Shown: positions 1-11,594 of the stretch, in pieces
How positions within the stretch are numbered: the stretch's first letter is position 1
How the letters are laid out: each line of letters starts with the position of its first letter
Notes under the pieces: model-generated
The model's input: the letters and a program-made list of their open reading frames with translations, nothing else
What the model was told of the DNA's origin: nothing
Database searches by the model: none
Assembly (NCBI GenBank): GCA_942486035.1
Contig: CALNXK010000037.1
Span: 1,894,501 to 1,958,500 of the forward strand
Length of the DNA stretch: 64,000 nt
From: Porites lobata
Taxonomy: Eukaryota > Cnidaria > Anthozoa > Scleractinia > Poritidae
Direction: 5' to 3'
Translations under genes and position numbers: made by a program

Positions 1-1450
1 AGATGGGTGGGGAGGATACTGGTGAAGAAATTTCTACCAGAAAATACCACAAATTGAAGTCAAGACAATGACGACGAAACTGGTACTGCTTGGTCACATG
101 TGGTTATGGTTTCCTTTGAGGCCTGCTATCTATGGACTCTTATTGCGCCCCTTTTGGTGTTACTTGATACTTTAACTTGGCTCAATACTTCTGTATGCAC
201 ACGACTTCACTGAACATTTTGGTAACAAGTTGCTCGGGGTATGACCATTTGCAAATTTTAAATGGAGATCAGTAACCTCACCACTGATTTTCCTGTTTCT
301 ATGTGATGAATCCTGGAAGAAAGTGCTTTGCACATACACACATTCCTACACACATGAGTTGCAAATTTATCAAGGATGTATATTTTCTTACAAGAGCTCC
401 ACTGGCCTCACTAACTTCAAGGTGACAACACTAGCTTTAGGCTTTACAGATGGAGAAGCATATTCATGACTGCTATTCCCAACTCAGCAAAATGGTGTGG
501 GTGGATAATATGGGCTCAAGTAGGTTGAAATCCCCAGGATAAACGAGTTCTTTTTAGCACACTGTCTCTTAAAGAATGGCTGACTTTAAAGCTTGGGGCC
601 AGAACTGGTTTGGAACATCACATCACGATTATTAACCTAAATTTCTCCCAAATGACTCAATTTGTTCAGTCTCGCATCATAATAAATAGACAGTAATATT
701 GATACCTTGTCTGAAAGACAGCACAGACAGTATGTTTGCCTTGCACAAATTACCCAATAGAAGATCTCTTGGGAAGAAAATACAGGCATGGATGACTTTT
801 TCAGAAGTTCAGCATTAAAAATCCACAAAAACTCAGTTGACCTGCTAAGATGACGCAACAGAGAAAAAAACTTTGTGGTCAGCTCTACATCCTGGACTAT
901 TGCTTGTTCACGCTGCAAGATGGCAAAAGTAGCACGCACATTCCAAAGAAGAATTCTTTACAAGCTTGAAAAACCAATCACAATTTAAATTTACCATTCC
1001 GATTGGACTTGCCGGATTCCTTTTCTTGCGAACTGAAAATCAAAGCTTAAAAGCATGCACACTGTCGACAACAAATGCAACACTTAACCTAGAATAGGCT
1101 CCTTGACATTCTTTGAACTGGTAGCCAAACATTACATTTTGAACATAAAGAATGTGTGGAACTTTTCCTGCAAACTCAACTACAGAAGTTGGAAAACTTG
1201 CTTGAGCTCCACTGCCAAGTACATGTTTCAGAGCATTGAGTAAATTTCCCAACCAGAGTTTGCATTAAACACAAGTAGCACTAAGTTGGAACTTTCCTGG
1301 CTATTCTCTGAGATTACCAGAATATAACAGTGAGCAAGGGAGAGTACCACTTCATCATTTAACAACTTACGGGTATCTTTGTGGTGGGTATGGCTGTAAG
1401 TAGAACTTGCCCAAAATTTTGGGGCGCTATTCCTTCATGGATTCTTTGGT

Positions 1451-2400
1451 TTAGGCAAAACCCATAGATAAATCTTTCTTGAAGTCAAGCAACTTTCTCC
1501 ACGTTGAATCATCAACTTTTGGTAAGTACATCAGACTGTGTACATCTTTCAGCTTTTTGATTCTTGAAAATTTTCCCAATCCAAACGACCCTTCTGAAAA
1601 AGGCTTCAGATCATGCATGTACTTTCACACATATATAGAAAGAGCTGTTACCTCCTTGTCAAGTTAACGGGCAAAATGGTTTGCTGGCTTTACACAATTC
1701 AATTTAGTGCCTCGAGAAGATGAAAGCACCTGTACGGATGACTGTTTCAGAAGCTCTGCTTTTATTGCCTCTATAACATCTGCCCTGGTGGCAACAGGAA
1801 AGGTCTTTTGAAGGCTGGATTAATAAAATGCTCATGCTGCAAGATGGCAAAAGTAGCACGCATATCCTATACACAACAAACTGACTGTACCCAAAATTGT
1901 AGCAAATATACATGCTAACAGATTTGTAAACAGACACAAATTTACCTTTGCAAATGAAATTAGCTTATCATTACGCATCCAGTTAAAGTCTTCGACTGAA
2001 ATCTGCCTCCTTGCATAATGAACTGCAAATGCTTTAGAACAATGCATACTTTGGGGAACCAAAACCAATTTCTTATAATAGTCAAGTGGGATGTGATGTT
2101 TCAAAATCCCAGTACGGCAAAAATCTTTGGGTGGCAATCTTTAAGATGGTGAATGAACTGGACTGACGACAGCAATCAAGAAGTCTTGGGTAGAAAGAGC
2201 AGGAGTTAACTTCTTCTATTCAGGGCTTTGCACTAAGGTGGTCATACCAAGGAACAAAACTATCAAACCAGAAATAATTGGATGGCTTGTGCAATCCTGG
2301 AACTTTATTATCACTTGGAGGATTTGAGATGGATGGGTCCAACATTCAATTTCTGTAACTCTACAACTTGGAGCACACCAAACATAACCCAAACTCATTG
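1451..2400 (-). pseudogene. Decayed coding-like fragments, unknown family
   Basis: Several stretches on the minus strand read like protein but do not join into one gene. Positions 1618 to 1451 encode about 55 residues containing GSFGLGKFSRIKKLKDVHSL and LPKVDDSTWRKLLDF before a stop. Positions 2137 to 1946 encode LPPKDF, HHIPLDYYKKLVLVPQSMHC and SVEDFNWMRNDKLISFAK, then a good donor (AAG|GTAAAT). Further upstream, around 2215-2340, a third frame reads NPPSDNKVPGLHKPSNYFWF. Stops and frame changes separate the pieces. A sequence near 911-935 recurs near 1838-1862, so part of the region is an internal duplication. I do not recognise the family. It could be a decaying lineage-specific gene or a real multi-exon gene whose other exons lie left of the window. 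Confidence 0.3.
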
Positions 2401-3780
2401 AACTACAACATTGAGTTACTTTAAGTGGAACACTTCTTACTGCAACTTTACACCACATTGCTTGAATTCAGTCTTCCTGTGAAGACAATTGGCTTTTCTT
2501 TTTTCCTCAAGATCCTCCCAGATAGATCCCTCCACCACTGTTTCCACATTGCCTTTAACTGGATAACAGTAGAGAAAAAAAAAAAAAACAACCCTACCCA
2601 TACATTGAGTTACACATGGTCCACACCCCCATTAACTGTGATAACCACGGAGTACACAGAACGAGTGATCAAAGACATTCCACGAGTTACTTTTTTAGTT
2701 CTTGAGAACATTCATCTAACTCCTACATCTATGCCCATAAAACAGTTCCACTAAGATATCGCATCCTTTGCCTAAAATTATGTTGTATGATGACTTCTCA
2801 CAGGCAAATTGATAAATGAAGACCAAAAATTATGTTGAAAACCGAGACGCAAGTCTTCTATGAAAGTGATTTTCCTGCCTTTCTCCATTTGAAGCCAAGA
2901 GCTTGATTTCTGCTTCCAATATACCCTCTTTAAATTAAATCAGAGGAACAAATGTTGCACAAACCTTAAACTACGTAATTAGTAAAACTATAGATATATG
3001 CAGCAGTGTCGAATGTTGAAACATGGGCTGAGTATCTACACATATTATTTTGGTCCTACAACCCAGAAATATTTACTTCACATCAAGCTTACAATACTAT
3101 ATACTCAGGATAATACAAGCCTTGAAATGGCTTTTTAACTGTCTGCAGGACTTCTTCCACCAAGGAATGCTCTTTATGATGTGGTTCCACAACAAACTAA
3201 TAAAAGTCAGTAAAAAAAACTTCTTAAGACTGCACTTAAGCACAAAGCAATAGTTGTGGGTTGTCAACTGAAAATGTTAATGCTTAAAAAGAGAGGCAAA
3301 TGCTTGGCATTTACCAAGTGACATCAGATCTCTTCATCCACCATTGTCAGTCTTTGCATTTCCATCTGTGGATGACAGCAGATGCTTTCATCTTCACCTC
3401 AAAGGCAGGCTTCAAAAGAAATGACTAAATCAAAATCTTTGTTATCTGTTATCCAAGTTTAATCTATCGATGTTCAGTTTCTTCCACAATGAGATTTACA
3501 AGGTTGAAATTTAAGAATTCTTCAGAGTCAACTGTATGGAAACTGGATTGTAGAACATTTTACAAGACATTATTCCTCTAAGAGTTGACCTCCACATGAT
3601 TAAGTACATTACTATTAATATTAGCCGTTATCATGTATAACCAATACCTTCTAGAAGATTTTGATGTGTTTACAAGAGTGAGTCAAGGATGCCACAGCTG
3701 GCTTGTCAGCTGAGGAAACTTAACTTGTTGCTGTGAAAACAATCAAGACAAAATTAAATCATATTCAAGTAGTAAATTTA
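2400..3780. other. Non-coding stretch, nothing recognisable
   Basis: AT-rich sequence with a short A-run near 2576-2589 and no open frame with protein-like composition. I see no repeat termini, RNA gene or conserved motif. It may contain the downstream flank of the small minus-strand gene that ends near 3.8 kb. Confidence 0.5.
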
Positions 3781-3803
3781 GTTTAATTTGAAAAAATTCC
3801 ACT

Positions 3804-3809
3804 TTTATT
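3804..3809 (-). terminator. Poly(A) signal for the 4.0-4.4 kb ORF
   Basis: TTTATT on the plus strand is AATAAA on the minus strand. It lies about 220 nt downstream of the stop codon at 4031, a normal 3'-UTR length, and supports a compact single-exon transcript. Confidence 0.4.
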
Positions 3810-4030
3810 TACAAAAATATCAAATAAATAATATTTACAACTTAACGAGTTTCCCATTGTACAAAATTTTATCAAACTGTCAAACACCGAAAAAAATTCT
3901 TGAAAGTTTGATAATGTTCTTCCTAACTATGGAAATATTATATCAATAAAAAAGTCTAAATTGAAACAACCTAATCAACATTCAACTCTCTGGTTACTTT
4001 CATCCCGAACTCTTCTTAACAGTGGCGACC

Positions 4031-4432
4031 TCAATGATCTGAAATCACAGAAGCATTTTTCCGACTTTCACAACTAGTACTTAGTTTTTGAAAGAAGTCG
4101 TCGATACCTAAAAGATCTTCGTCATCTTGATAAGACGCCGTCATATTCCACCCAAGTCCATTTGGAGAGCCATGCCATTCGTACGTTTCGTTTTGTTTCC
4201 GACGCTTGACTTTCCTCATACATCTTTCCGTTATCTCCTCGTTCAATCTTTGAACCGTAAGTTCCAACACGGCGTTTCGAAGCATATCCGGATCCCTTTT
4301 CCGCTTGTTGGCTTTCTTCTTCTCCAAAGACGTCGTCAGTAAGGACCAGAGTTCTTTGTCCGTACATATTGAGTGCTTTCCATGTCGAGGCCGACTGTGC
4401 ATGCTAAGTCGCACGAGACAAAACGAGTACAC
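4031..4432 (-). CDS. Small basic/acidic protein, unknown, single exon
   Basis: An open frame of 133 codons. The likely alternative start is the second methionine (residue 11, MHSRPRHGK). The middle is very basic (KKKANKRKRDPD and KVKRRKQNE, both possible nuclear signals) around a predicted helix LRNAVLELTVQRLNEEI. The C-terminus is acidic with a DDEDLLGIDDFFQKLS stretch, the layout of a small nuclear regulator with an acidic activation-type tail. Reading it as an immediate-early or SERTA-like regulator is only a guess; I see no definite SERTA motif. A poly(A) signal lies about 220 nt downstream and a TATA-like TTTATATGAA at 4491-4500 on the same strand, about 60 nt upstream of the ATG. No introns are needed. 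Overlapping frames on both strands here are shadows. Confidence 0.5.
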   Translation of the reverse strand: MYSFCLVRLSMHSRPRHGKHSICTDKELWSLLTTSLEKKKANKRKRDPDMLRNAVLELTVQRLNEEITERCMRKVKRRKQNETYEWHGSPNGLGWNMTASYQDDEDLLGIDDFFQKLSTSCESRKNASVISDH

Positions 4433-4490
4433 AAAAATTTAGACGACGCACAAAGATTGGTACAAATCGTGCCACCGTTTAAACGTTCTT

Positions 4491-4500
4491 TTCATATAAA
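4491..4500 (-). promoter_or_regulatory. TATA-like box upstream of the small ORF
   Basis: On the minus strand the sequence is TTTATATGAA, about 60 nt before the ATG at 4432. That spacing would allow a transcription start 25-30 nt downstream and a short leader. Weak evidence alone. Confidence 0.25.
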
Positions 4501-4912
4501 TTGAAACTTCAAGTTATCTCTTTCGATGTTCGTGCTCTACGACAGTTTCTTCTACCCCTGCCTCAAACGACGACAAGGACAAACTCACAAAGAGCGATTA
4601 CAAACCGAAGAAATTAACTGGAACGCTGTCCTCTAACAACAATCTTCAGCCGTTGTCCGTTTGGTTTAGAGAATACTTGCGCTAAACGCACAAAAAAAGT
4701 TCAGTTGAACAGATAAAACGAAGAGCACTAATGATACAACTTACTTCCACAAGCGATGCCCCAAGCACTGAAGAAACGCAACAAACGTTCGCTTTACGTT
4801 GAGGCACAGATAGCCAGCTAAACTGGCAAAACCGGTTTTAATCACGTTTTTAGCCAATCATATGCCCCGAAAATAACATCATCATCCAATCATAAGACAC
4901 GTAAATAATAAA

Positions 4913-4942
4913 TGTGACGTCGAGAGTTACGTCATCGCGTGT
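4913..4942. promoter_or_regulatory. Pair of CRE/ATF-like sites
   Basis: TGACGTCG at 4916-4923 and TTACGTCATC about 10 bp further on resemble CREB/ATF sites (consensus TGACGTCA). They lie about 480 bp upstream of the small minus-strand ORF. Two close sites are more than a single chance match, but function is unproven. Confidence 0.25.
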
Positions 4943-5235
4943 TTACGTGCGATTGCAAACTTGCTTCCTGTGTTTCGTGTGCGCGTTGGGGAATAAACCG
5001 AGAGCTCTAAATATAGACGATAGACGAGAATTTTTTTTTACGAAAGGGGTTGCTTATTTTCCCGGGATCCATCCATATTGCTGCTTCTTCCTCTTCGCTT
5101 TCCTCACCTTGCCTTTATTCTAAAAGTTCTGAGTTTTGTGTTTGATTTTAGTACGTGCCTACCTACTTGAAGCTCTTCCCTTGAAACTCATGGATCCCCT
5201 CACGAATCGAGGAAAGGACGTAAGAGATCAGCTGA

Positions 5236-5273
5236 TAGCCTGCGTAGTATGGCGGTTTTGTCTACGCAGGCTA
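5236..5273. mobile_element. 38-bp micro-MITE with 9-bp target duplication
   Basis: Perfect 12-bp terminal inverted repeats, TAGCCTGCGTAG and CTACGCAGGCTA, enclose only 14 bp. The direct repeat ATCAGCTGA flanks both sides (5227-5235 and 5274-5282). Nine-bp duplications are typical of Mutator-like transposases. The same termini recur at 31817 and 36481 with 9-bp duplications, so this is a real, very short non-autonomous element. Confidence 0.8.
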
Positions 5274-6035
5274 ATCAGCTGACAGATAAGGGACTCTGTT
5301 TAAGCCCGTTTTAGAAATTAAGAAACAGACCAAATGAAACCTTCCTCAAAATCCCCTTACAACGAGTAATTAACATAAATCAAAGAAATAACATCAGCAG
5401 TGAAAAGCTGATTCTTCATTAGCTGCTGCCTTAGGCAGACTAGGCAATGCATCCTCTTTTTTCTCTCCGTTTAGCGCCGTCCGACCGACCCAAATTTTGG
5501 GCATTTAAAAAAAAAAAAAATAGTAATGACGTAGTTAAACCATTTTTCTCTTGAAATAATTCTTTTAATCTGAAAAATGAGCTTAGTAACAGTCTAACAC
5601 AGAGAAAAACAGGAACAAAAACAGGAACGATTTTTACGGTATATTGTGCATTTTGTTAATTCAAATATGTGAATGTTGAACGTCATCCTGGGGTACAAGG
5701 GCCTCCTATTCCGAGACTTCTAGTGTTTTTTTTTAGGTTTTTTTTTTCAATCCGACGGACCGTCCCAACATCAGGAAACGCATTCGACGCTAAACGAAAA
5801 AAAAAGGGGGGATGGCCTAATAGGAAAAAATAATAAATAATAGGGGAACCTTGTAAAAGCCCATAAGGGTTTTCTAGTTCCCCATATTGGTGTAATTATA
5901 TATCTGTTCAGTAATAAGGTTGATGTTGCTGTTGTAAAAAGGAAGGTTGAAAAGGTTATAAAGAGGGAGCGAGGGGCAGTATCACATAAACAAAGATTAT
6001 GGTTATTCCTATAAGTGTTAGTTCAGGAGCCTAGG

Positions 6036-6100
6036 GGCCCGTTTCTCGAAAGTGGCGGCATGGATATTATCCATGGTGGCAGTAACTTTTCGGGCCCGGA
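6036..6100 (+). repeat. Fragment of a GGGCCCG-ended inverted repeat
   Basis: The segment begins GGGGCCCGTTTCTCGAAAG and ends AACTTTTCGGGCCCG, giving short imperfect inverted ends around about 40 bp. It looks like a small or truncated MITE. No target duplication is clear. The rest of 5.3-6.77 kb, between the upstream ORF and the 3' end of NAA80, shows only A-rich runs. Confidence 0.4.
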
Positions 6101-6771
6101 CAGCTGTTTTATGTTTCCTGATGTTTCCTGTGTTGGCATAATTTTCAAGATCAAAGTTTCAATAATTTGGAAAGTGATAAAATGAAACTATCAGTTAACA
6201 AAGCAAAATTGACTGGTTTATGAGCTAGGAAATTTGAGATCAAATTGTGTTCTGGGTATGCTAACACAACAACAGGACCTGTTTAGAAGGAGGGACACAA
6301 CAATAATAAAATGGACCTGCTATCTATACTGGCTCCTGAGCTAATGCTTGGCCCCTTAGGGGCACAACAATTTTACCAGTGATAGTCTTCGAGTACAGCC
6401 ACCCCTCATCGCTCAGTCTCTTTCACACCGTTTATTATTTAAGCCAGGGAGTGGGCTGGTAAGATCCATCAGAAAGCACAACAAAACGTTTTGATCCCTT
6501 TGAAGGAAAACTAAAAAAGTCATGAACCCTCTAAATGTGCTTTTTTTGCATTAATTATTGATAGCCCCTCCTCCCCCCCTCCAATAAAAAAAAACCCTCA
6601 AAAATCTTAAAATAAGTATGTGAGAACGAAGATACAAAATGCAAGCTATTAAAAAGCTGGAAGGTAGTACAGTATAGGCTATTTTGTGAATCTTTACAAG
6701 GACTAGAAAGACCTCAACATCTATTGTTGCCCAATTAAATATTAAACATTTAATTTGTCCCCCTAAAATTA

Positions 6772-9700
6772 TCATATTTCTTTCATCATCCAAAGAGATA
6801 CTGCAAGAACAGTCCTTTGCTGTGAGGGAGTGTGAAGTAAATGATGGGGGATTGGTGGAGTAGGAGGAGGGGGTGGAGGCGGTAGTGGCAGTGCTGATGG
6901 ACTGACTGTTTCTTCCAGCAGTGCTGATGATAATGATATGCCATCATCATGACAAATGTTCTGGTGTTTATTTGAGTGATTAACAATAGAGTTTACTCCA
7001 CAGTGGCAAGGATTACTTATTTTTTGTCTACTTTGATGATCATCAAGGAGGTGATTGTTTTTCTCTCTAAAATTTTTGATCTTGTAATTGTCGCTGTTAC
7101 TTTCATTGTCCTGTTGCTGTTTTGGCTTCTGTTCTTCAGACTGGCCTTGTAATATAGCAAGCTGCAATGTTCAATAAATAATTTTATTATTCATTCAAAA
7201 TATTTCCGCATTTCTGATTGGTTAAAATCACACATATAATTCACCATAACCAGCTACAGTTGACCATCCTCAATCTACAGAATCCTTCATATCCTACTCA
7301 GCCTCATTCAATAATTGCTAAATATTTATGTGAAAACCGAGTTCATACATATTTTTAAGAATAATAGCCTAATGCTGAGTTGATTCCCTCCACCCCCAAA
7401 AAAACAAACCCGAAACTTGGTTCACTCAGTTTCCTAACCCTACTCACTAAACTTCAGCGGCGTGGTCCATCTTAGGGTAGTCCTTATGGGTGGTCTGTGG
7501 GTGTATTTCATGGACCAGGGGGCACTGTTTAGTCCACCACCCTCAGATTCAGCTGCTCTTGACAGTTACTTATCAAATTGCCTTACAATGAATCCTTGGA
7601 TCCACCCCATAGATTACTATTAATTTTAGTAATGACTTTCATCAATTGGAAAAAGACACTGGTTATAGTAAAAATCCGAGATTCAAATTGAAGAATGAAA
7701 TCTTCCAAGATATTTTAGTCTCATTCAAAAAATCAAACATTGATCAATTACGTTCGATATTACTGATTTTTTTTATGAGCCCAGCTCTGAAACAGTTTAT
7801 ACCTGTTGGTGAACTATTAGAGGGAAAAAATAATAGATTCCCATTATTGGATATTTTAGGGTATTTTAAGAATACCCATAAAAATCCCAAATTTGGCAAA
7901 GTGAGACAAGTCCCAACCAGGGAATTCCCAACCAAGTTCCCTGGTTGGGACTTGTCTCACTCTTCCAAATTTGGGATTTTTGTGGGTATTCTTTAAATAC
8001 CCTAAAATATCCAAAAATGGAAATCTGTTATTTCTATATATAATGTTAAACACAGCATGATCAGACTGTTAAGAATGCATTAACCAGCTAAGACTCACCT
8101 GGGAGGAAGTAAAAACACTTGAACTGGTTTTCACCGGAGAAACTTGAGAACAGAATTGATAACCAAGATGTTCATAAAATTTACACTTGTTGGTTGTGGA
8201 CAGATAGATGGCTGTACAACCTAACCTACAAAGTAAATTCAAATGTAGGAATAAACATTGTTTCTTGAAGGGAATAGTTAAACTGTGTCTATTTTAGCAC
8301 AAAAGGGGAGGCATTATTATGACAAATAATAGTGCATTGTATGTCCTCCTTTTTCTATTCTATAGTAAGCTTCTGTTTGATCTGTTCTGTCAAAAGTGCT
8401 TCTTATCTGGTTAAGATCAAACTGCCTTGAGGGATTTTTAGGTTTTGAAGTTGTAAAAACGCTGTTCAGACTCTCCGGGAAAATGATTAAGTGTCCCCAG
8501 GAAGATTAATAATAATTATTATAAAGCCCCTATCTCAACAAAATTATGTCTTCTACACAATGATCTTCACATTTTGCTCTGATGACAACCTGTTCTAGGC
8601 ATTCAAATTGTAGGGAAGGTGCAAAAGGAAGTGAGCGCGAAAAAGAGAGAGGAGTTAGGTAGGGGGTGATGGGTGAGCCCTCTCCATCTCTCCCGCGTCG
8701 TTTTTTTCTCACTCTCTGACTTCGCGCCTCACTTCACCATCTGAATACTTGGAGCAGGCTACCCTGGATAAAGATAATATTACAGTACGGAAAGTTTCGG
8801 ATGTATGACATTTGTCATTCTAATCATCCCTTTTAATTTACTGCTATTCACAGGAAAAAATAACGGATTCCCATTTTTGGATATTTTAGGTTAATGAATA
8901 CCCACAAAAATCCCAAATTTGGAAGAGTGCCAACAAGTCCCAATCTGGGAACTTAGTTGGGAATTCCCTGGTTGGGACTTGTCTCACTTTGCCACATTGG
9001 TTTTCTTAATATATAGTTGCACTGGTAGATAAGTATATGGGCCATGAGAAAAAATGGAATGATGGACAAGTGAAAACAGTCTTGGGCGTGAAACAAATTC
9101 TCTTTATCAGTACCACAGAAAACAAAAAGAAGACGGTGTGGAGAATATGCATCCTTATATTAGGGCTTAAAGGGTTAAAAAAATCAGAAAAACTTACTGT
9201 GATGCATGTGCTTCTGTGAACTCCATGAGCTTTTTTCCAAAGCCATGTCCTCTTTTGGCCTTTTCAATCAGTACTGGAAGAAAAAACATTATTAATACAG
9301 ACCTTGTGATGGAGTGCAAAAAGATTAGAATTGTCTGGAGTTACTTATGCAAACACATCATCCAGCAAAGAAATCTAATAAAAATGCAGCAAATAATTTT
9401 TTTGTACATGTATGAAGCTCATGACCAGAGACTCTGCATGATGTTTCCAATGCTAATTTCCCAAAAATGAACAATTTCTTGTATACTAATTGGTTGAGAG
9501 CTATGGTTGATAATTAGTGCAGATCATTGATTAAATGATGTCTGATGGTGGTGCATATAATTTATGGCAAGTGCCCAACCCCTGCTGCAGACCCCTCCTG
9601 GTTAAAAACTTAAGTTTTGTTCTGTACTTTAAGGGATTTCCTTTGAGTTTATGGCTTTCATTAGCTGGAAATCTACCTTGTACCCAACAATGTAATTCTA

Positions 9701-11439
9701 TGAATTTGTAATAAAATTAAAGCTGGCATTTTATCTGGTGTGACAAAATATACTGTTTACCGTTACAATCAGGTTTCACAATCTTAAAAGTTCTTCACAA
9801 ATTGAGCTCACAATAGATAAAACAGAATTACCTTATTATCAAGGTACCAGCTGAAAAAAAATCAATAAAATACACTCACCACATGATAAGAAAACAGAAG
9901 TTGGCTTTCCAAGAACCTTGTTAAGTCTGCTATGGCCGATGACTCTGGAGAGATTTTGCTGATCTGCTGTTTGAAGGAGAATGAGTGAGCAAGGAAAATC
10001 CTCTTTGTTTTCAGTCAAATAATGAAGCCTGAAATAACATTTTAAAATTACAAATTGGTTTTCAAATAAATGATATTTGAATTAACTTGAAATAGGCCTT
10101 TCCTACATTCCTGTAAACAAAAGCACAAACAAGAGTTGTGTGATGACAAATATGCAGTGATTTGTATGAAATTGTCACAGACTTGCCGATTATCACAACT
10201 TTGGTGTGAGTCTCATGATTTTTTATCTTTTCCCTCCTAGTCTCATGGGTTTCGGGGAAAGAGCACCTTTTCGGGATTGTCCACAAACAACGAAACTGGC
10301 AGTCATTCCTGTTGCCTTGATGGCATTTCTAAAAGTGCCTGTCTTTTTGCAATATTGTATGTCTTGCAGTTTTCCTTTTTCCACCCTATAAACAAGGCTG
10401 TGCTTTAGCAGTGCCCGGTGGCCCCGGCCTGGCACCTAACTTTTGCTCCCAGGTGACCAGAAAATCAGGGGCACCCAACGTCAATTTTCGGAAAATATCT
10501 GCTCGGAAGACCATTTGAGGTCTAGAATTTTCAGAACATGTGTTTGTTTGTGCAAATTTCTTGCTTACCTGCCTCTCCTAGGATTTTCAAACATCTATAA
10601 ACTGGTATAATTGCCCATTTTTAATGGATTTTTACCCTCAGAAGGTCACCTAAAATTCTCGGGAACCTTCTTTCTGGCTGATATTTGCGAAAAGGTAAGT
10701 TTTGATCCCTATAATTTTCAGATCACTAGACTTTCGGCTAGGAAATCCCAACAGATGAAAAATTTTTAGGGGATAAAAATATGCCTATATCTACCGTCTA
10801 AATACTAAAATACGTTTAACAATGCTATGTTTAAGTGGTTTTGAACTATATTCTCGTTGGGTGTCCCTGGAAAATCGTACTCTTTTCAAACAAATCAGCA
10901 TACTTGGTACCCTGGGTGCCAGAGGGTTTTTTTTATCATGACGAGGGGGAAAATTTTTTTTCCCTGGCTCGTCACAACCGCTCAATTTTCGCCGAAAACA
11001 ACAGGAGAAACCCTCTGGCACCCAGGGTACATACTTGGCATCCTGGATTTCACAGGTTCAAAACACTGATTATTATGAGCTCCCTTCAATCACGTTCTTA
11101 GAGAACAGCCTTGATAAATCTTGAAACTTAGGAAATATAATGAATATATGGGTTTAAAATGTATGTGGGGCGGCAGGGGCTGGGCATGAATGGTTCAAAA
11201 AAGCGCAACAAATGAAAATTTGTCTCATCACCACTTGTCTATGATTTTTGCTCTGATCCTTTTGGTCGATAACCATTGCTCTCCCAGGCTGGGGGTTTAT
11301 GCTCGATTGATCTGTATACATTATCTTACCTCGCAGTAAGGCTTAATGGCCATTCCTTATTCAAGAAGTTAGCAGTTTCTTCAAGTAGATCTGGATTATT
11401 CCGTAAAGAGACAATCTTGACCCTTTCGCGCTCAGCCAT
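6772..11439 (-). CDS. NAA80: N-alpha-acetyltransferase 80 (NatH), actin acetyltransferase
   Basis: NAA80 is the GNAT-fold enzyme that acetylates the N-terminus of mature actin in the cytosol, working on profilin-bound actin. Five exons join in frame with GT-AG introns: 11439-11330, 10028-9880, 9273-9198, 8225-8099 and 7161-6772, giving 283 residues. The start MAERERVKIVSL leads into LLEETANFLNKEWPLS, matching the family's N-terminal helix. Exon 3 carries the acetyl-CoA motif RGHGFGKKLME. Exon 4 has LSTTNKCKFYEHLGYQFC, the conserved end of the fold. Exon 5 adds a low-complexity linker, a proline run (LPLPPPPPPP) like the profilin-binding stretch in vertebrate NAA80, and the terminus VSLWMMKEI, close to the human ending. 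Its ATG lies 155 bp from the ARMT1 ATG on the other strand. Introns 1 and 4 contain MITEs. Product certain; exon edges well supported. Confidence 0.93.
7420..7470 (-). repeat. Fragment of the foldback repeat also at 53.95-54.1 kb
   Basis: GGTTCACTCAGTTTCCTAAC and then CTACTCACTAAACTTCAG match one arm of the inverted repeat at about 53950-54095. Only one arm is present here, immediately upstream (in transcript terms) of NAA80 exon 5. Confidence 0.5.
7821..8034. mobile_element. Palindromic MITE, family A, copy 1
   Basis: Two arms of about 100 bp form an inverted repeat centred near 7930: GGGTATT..AATACCC, AAATCCCAAATTTGG, GACAAGTCCCAACCAGGGAA and their complements. The outer ends (AGGGAAAAAATAATAGATTC and its partner near 8025) have diverged from the cleaner copy at 48669. 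It lies in NAA80 intron 4. Open frames read through it on both strands and are artefacts of the palindrome. Confidence 0.8.
8849..9000. mobile_element. Palindromic MITE, family A, copy 2 (truncated)
   Basis: Starts CACAGGAAAAAATAACGG, as at 48669, and runs through both arms of the centre (GGGAACTTAGTTGGGAATTC). It then loses most of the right arm after TTGTCTCACTTTGCCA. It sits in NAA80 intron 3, about 0.8 kb from copy 1. Confidence 0.75.
10908..11029. mobile_element. 122-bp MITE with 9-bp target duplication
   Basis: Termini TACCCTGGGTGCCAGAGGGT and its complement enclose a short A/T- and CpG-containing core. The direct repeat CATACTTGG flanks it exactly at 10899-10907 and 11030-11038. A 9-bp duplication suggests mobilisation by a Mutator-like transposase. 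It is in NAA80 intron 1. The intact duplication and good termini imply a fairly recent insertion. Confidence 0.85.
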
Positions 11440-11594
11440 TTTTCTTACATAGAGTACTTAGTCCGTTTTTGCCATCATGTAAGCACACTTGAAATCTCTG
11501 CCACTGGACGAGGCGGCGTGCGTGAAACGGCCATAGAGTTATCGTAGTCATTGCAGGACGAGTGTATCAGAAACCTGTCTAAGAATATTTAAAT
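11440..11594. promoter_or_regulatory. Bidirectional promoter, NAA80/ARMT1
   Basis: Only 155 bp separate the start codons of NAA80 (minus) and ARMT1 (plus), so both core promoters and leaders must fit here or overlap. No clear TATA box is seen. The segment has a few CpG sites (GGACGAGGCGGCGTGCGTG at about 11507) within an otherwise AT-rich region, as expected for a housekeeping bidirectional promoter. Confidence 0.6.

Noticed and set aside
4914..5123. 69-codon plus-strand frame
   Set aside because: Hydrophobic, low-complexity end, no splice or homology support; upstream region of the small minus-strand gene.
7646..8053. Frames of 63-116 codons on both strands
   Set aside because: They lie in palindromic MITE family A and recur in the copy at 48661-48933.
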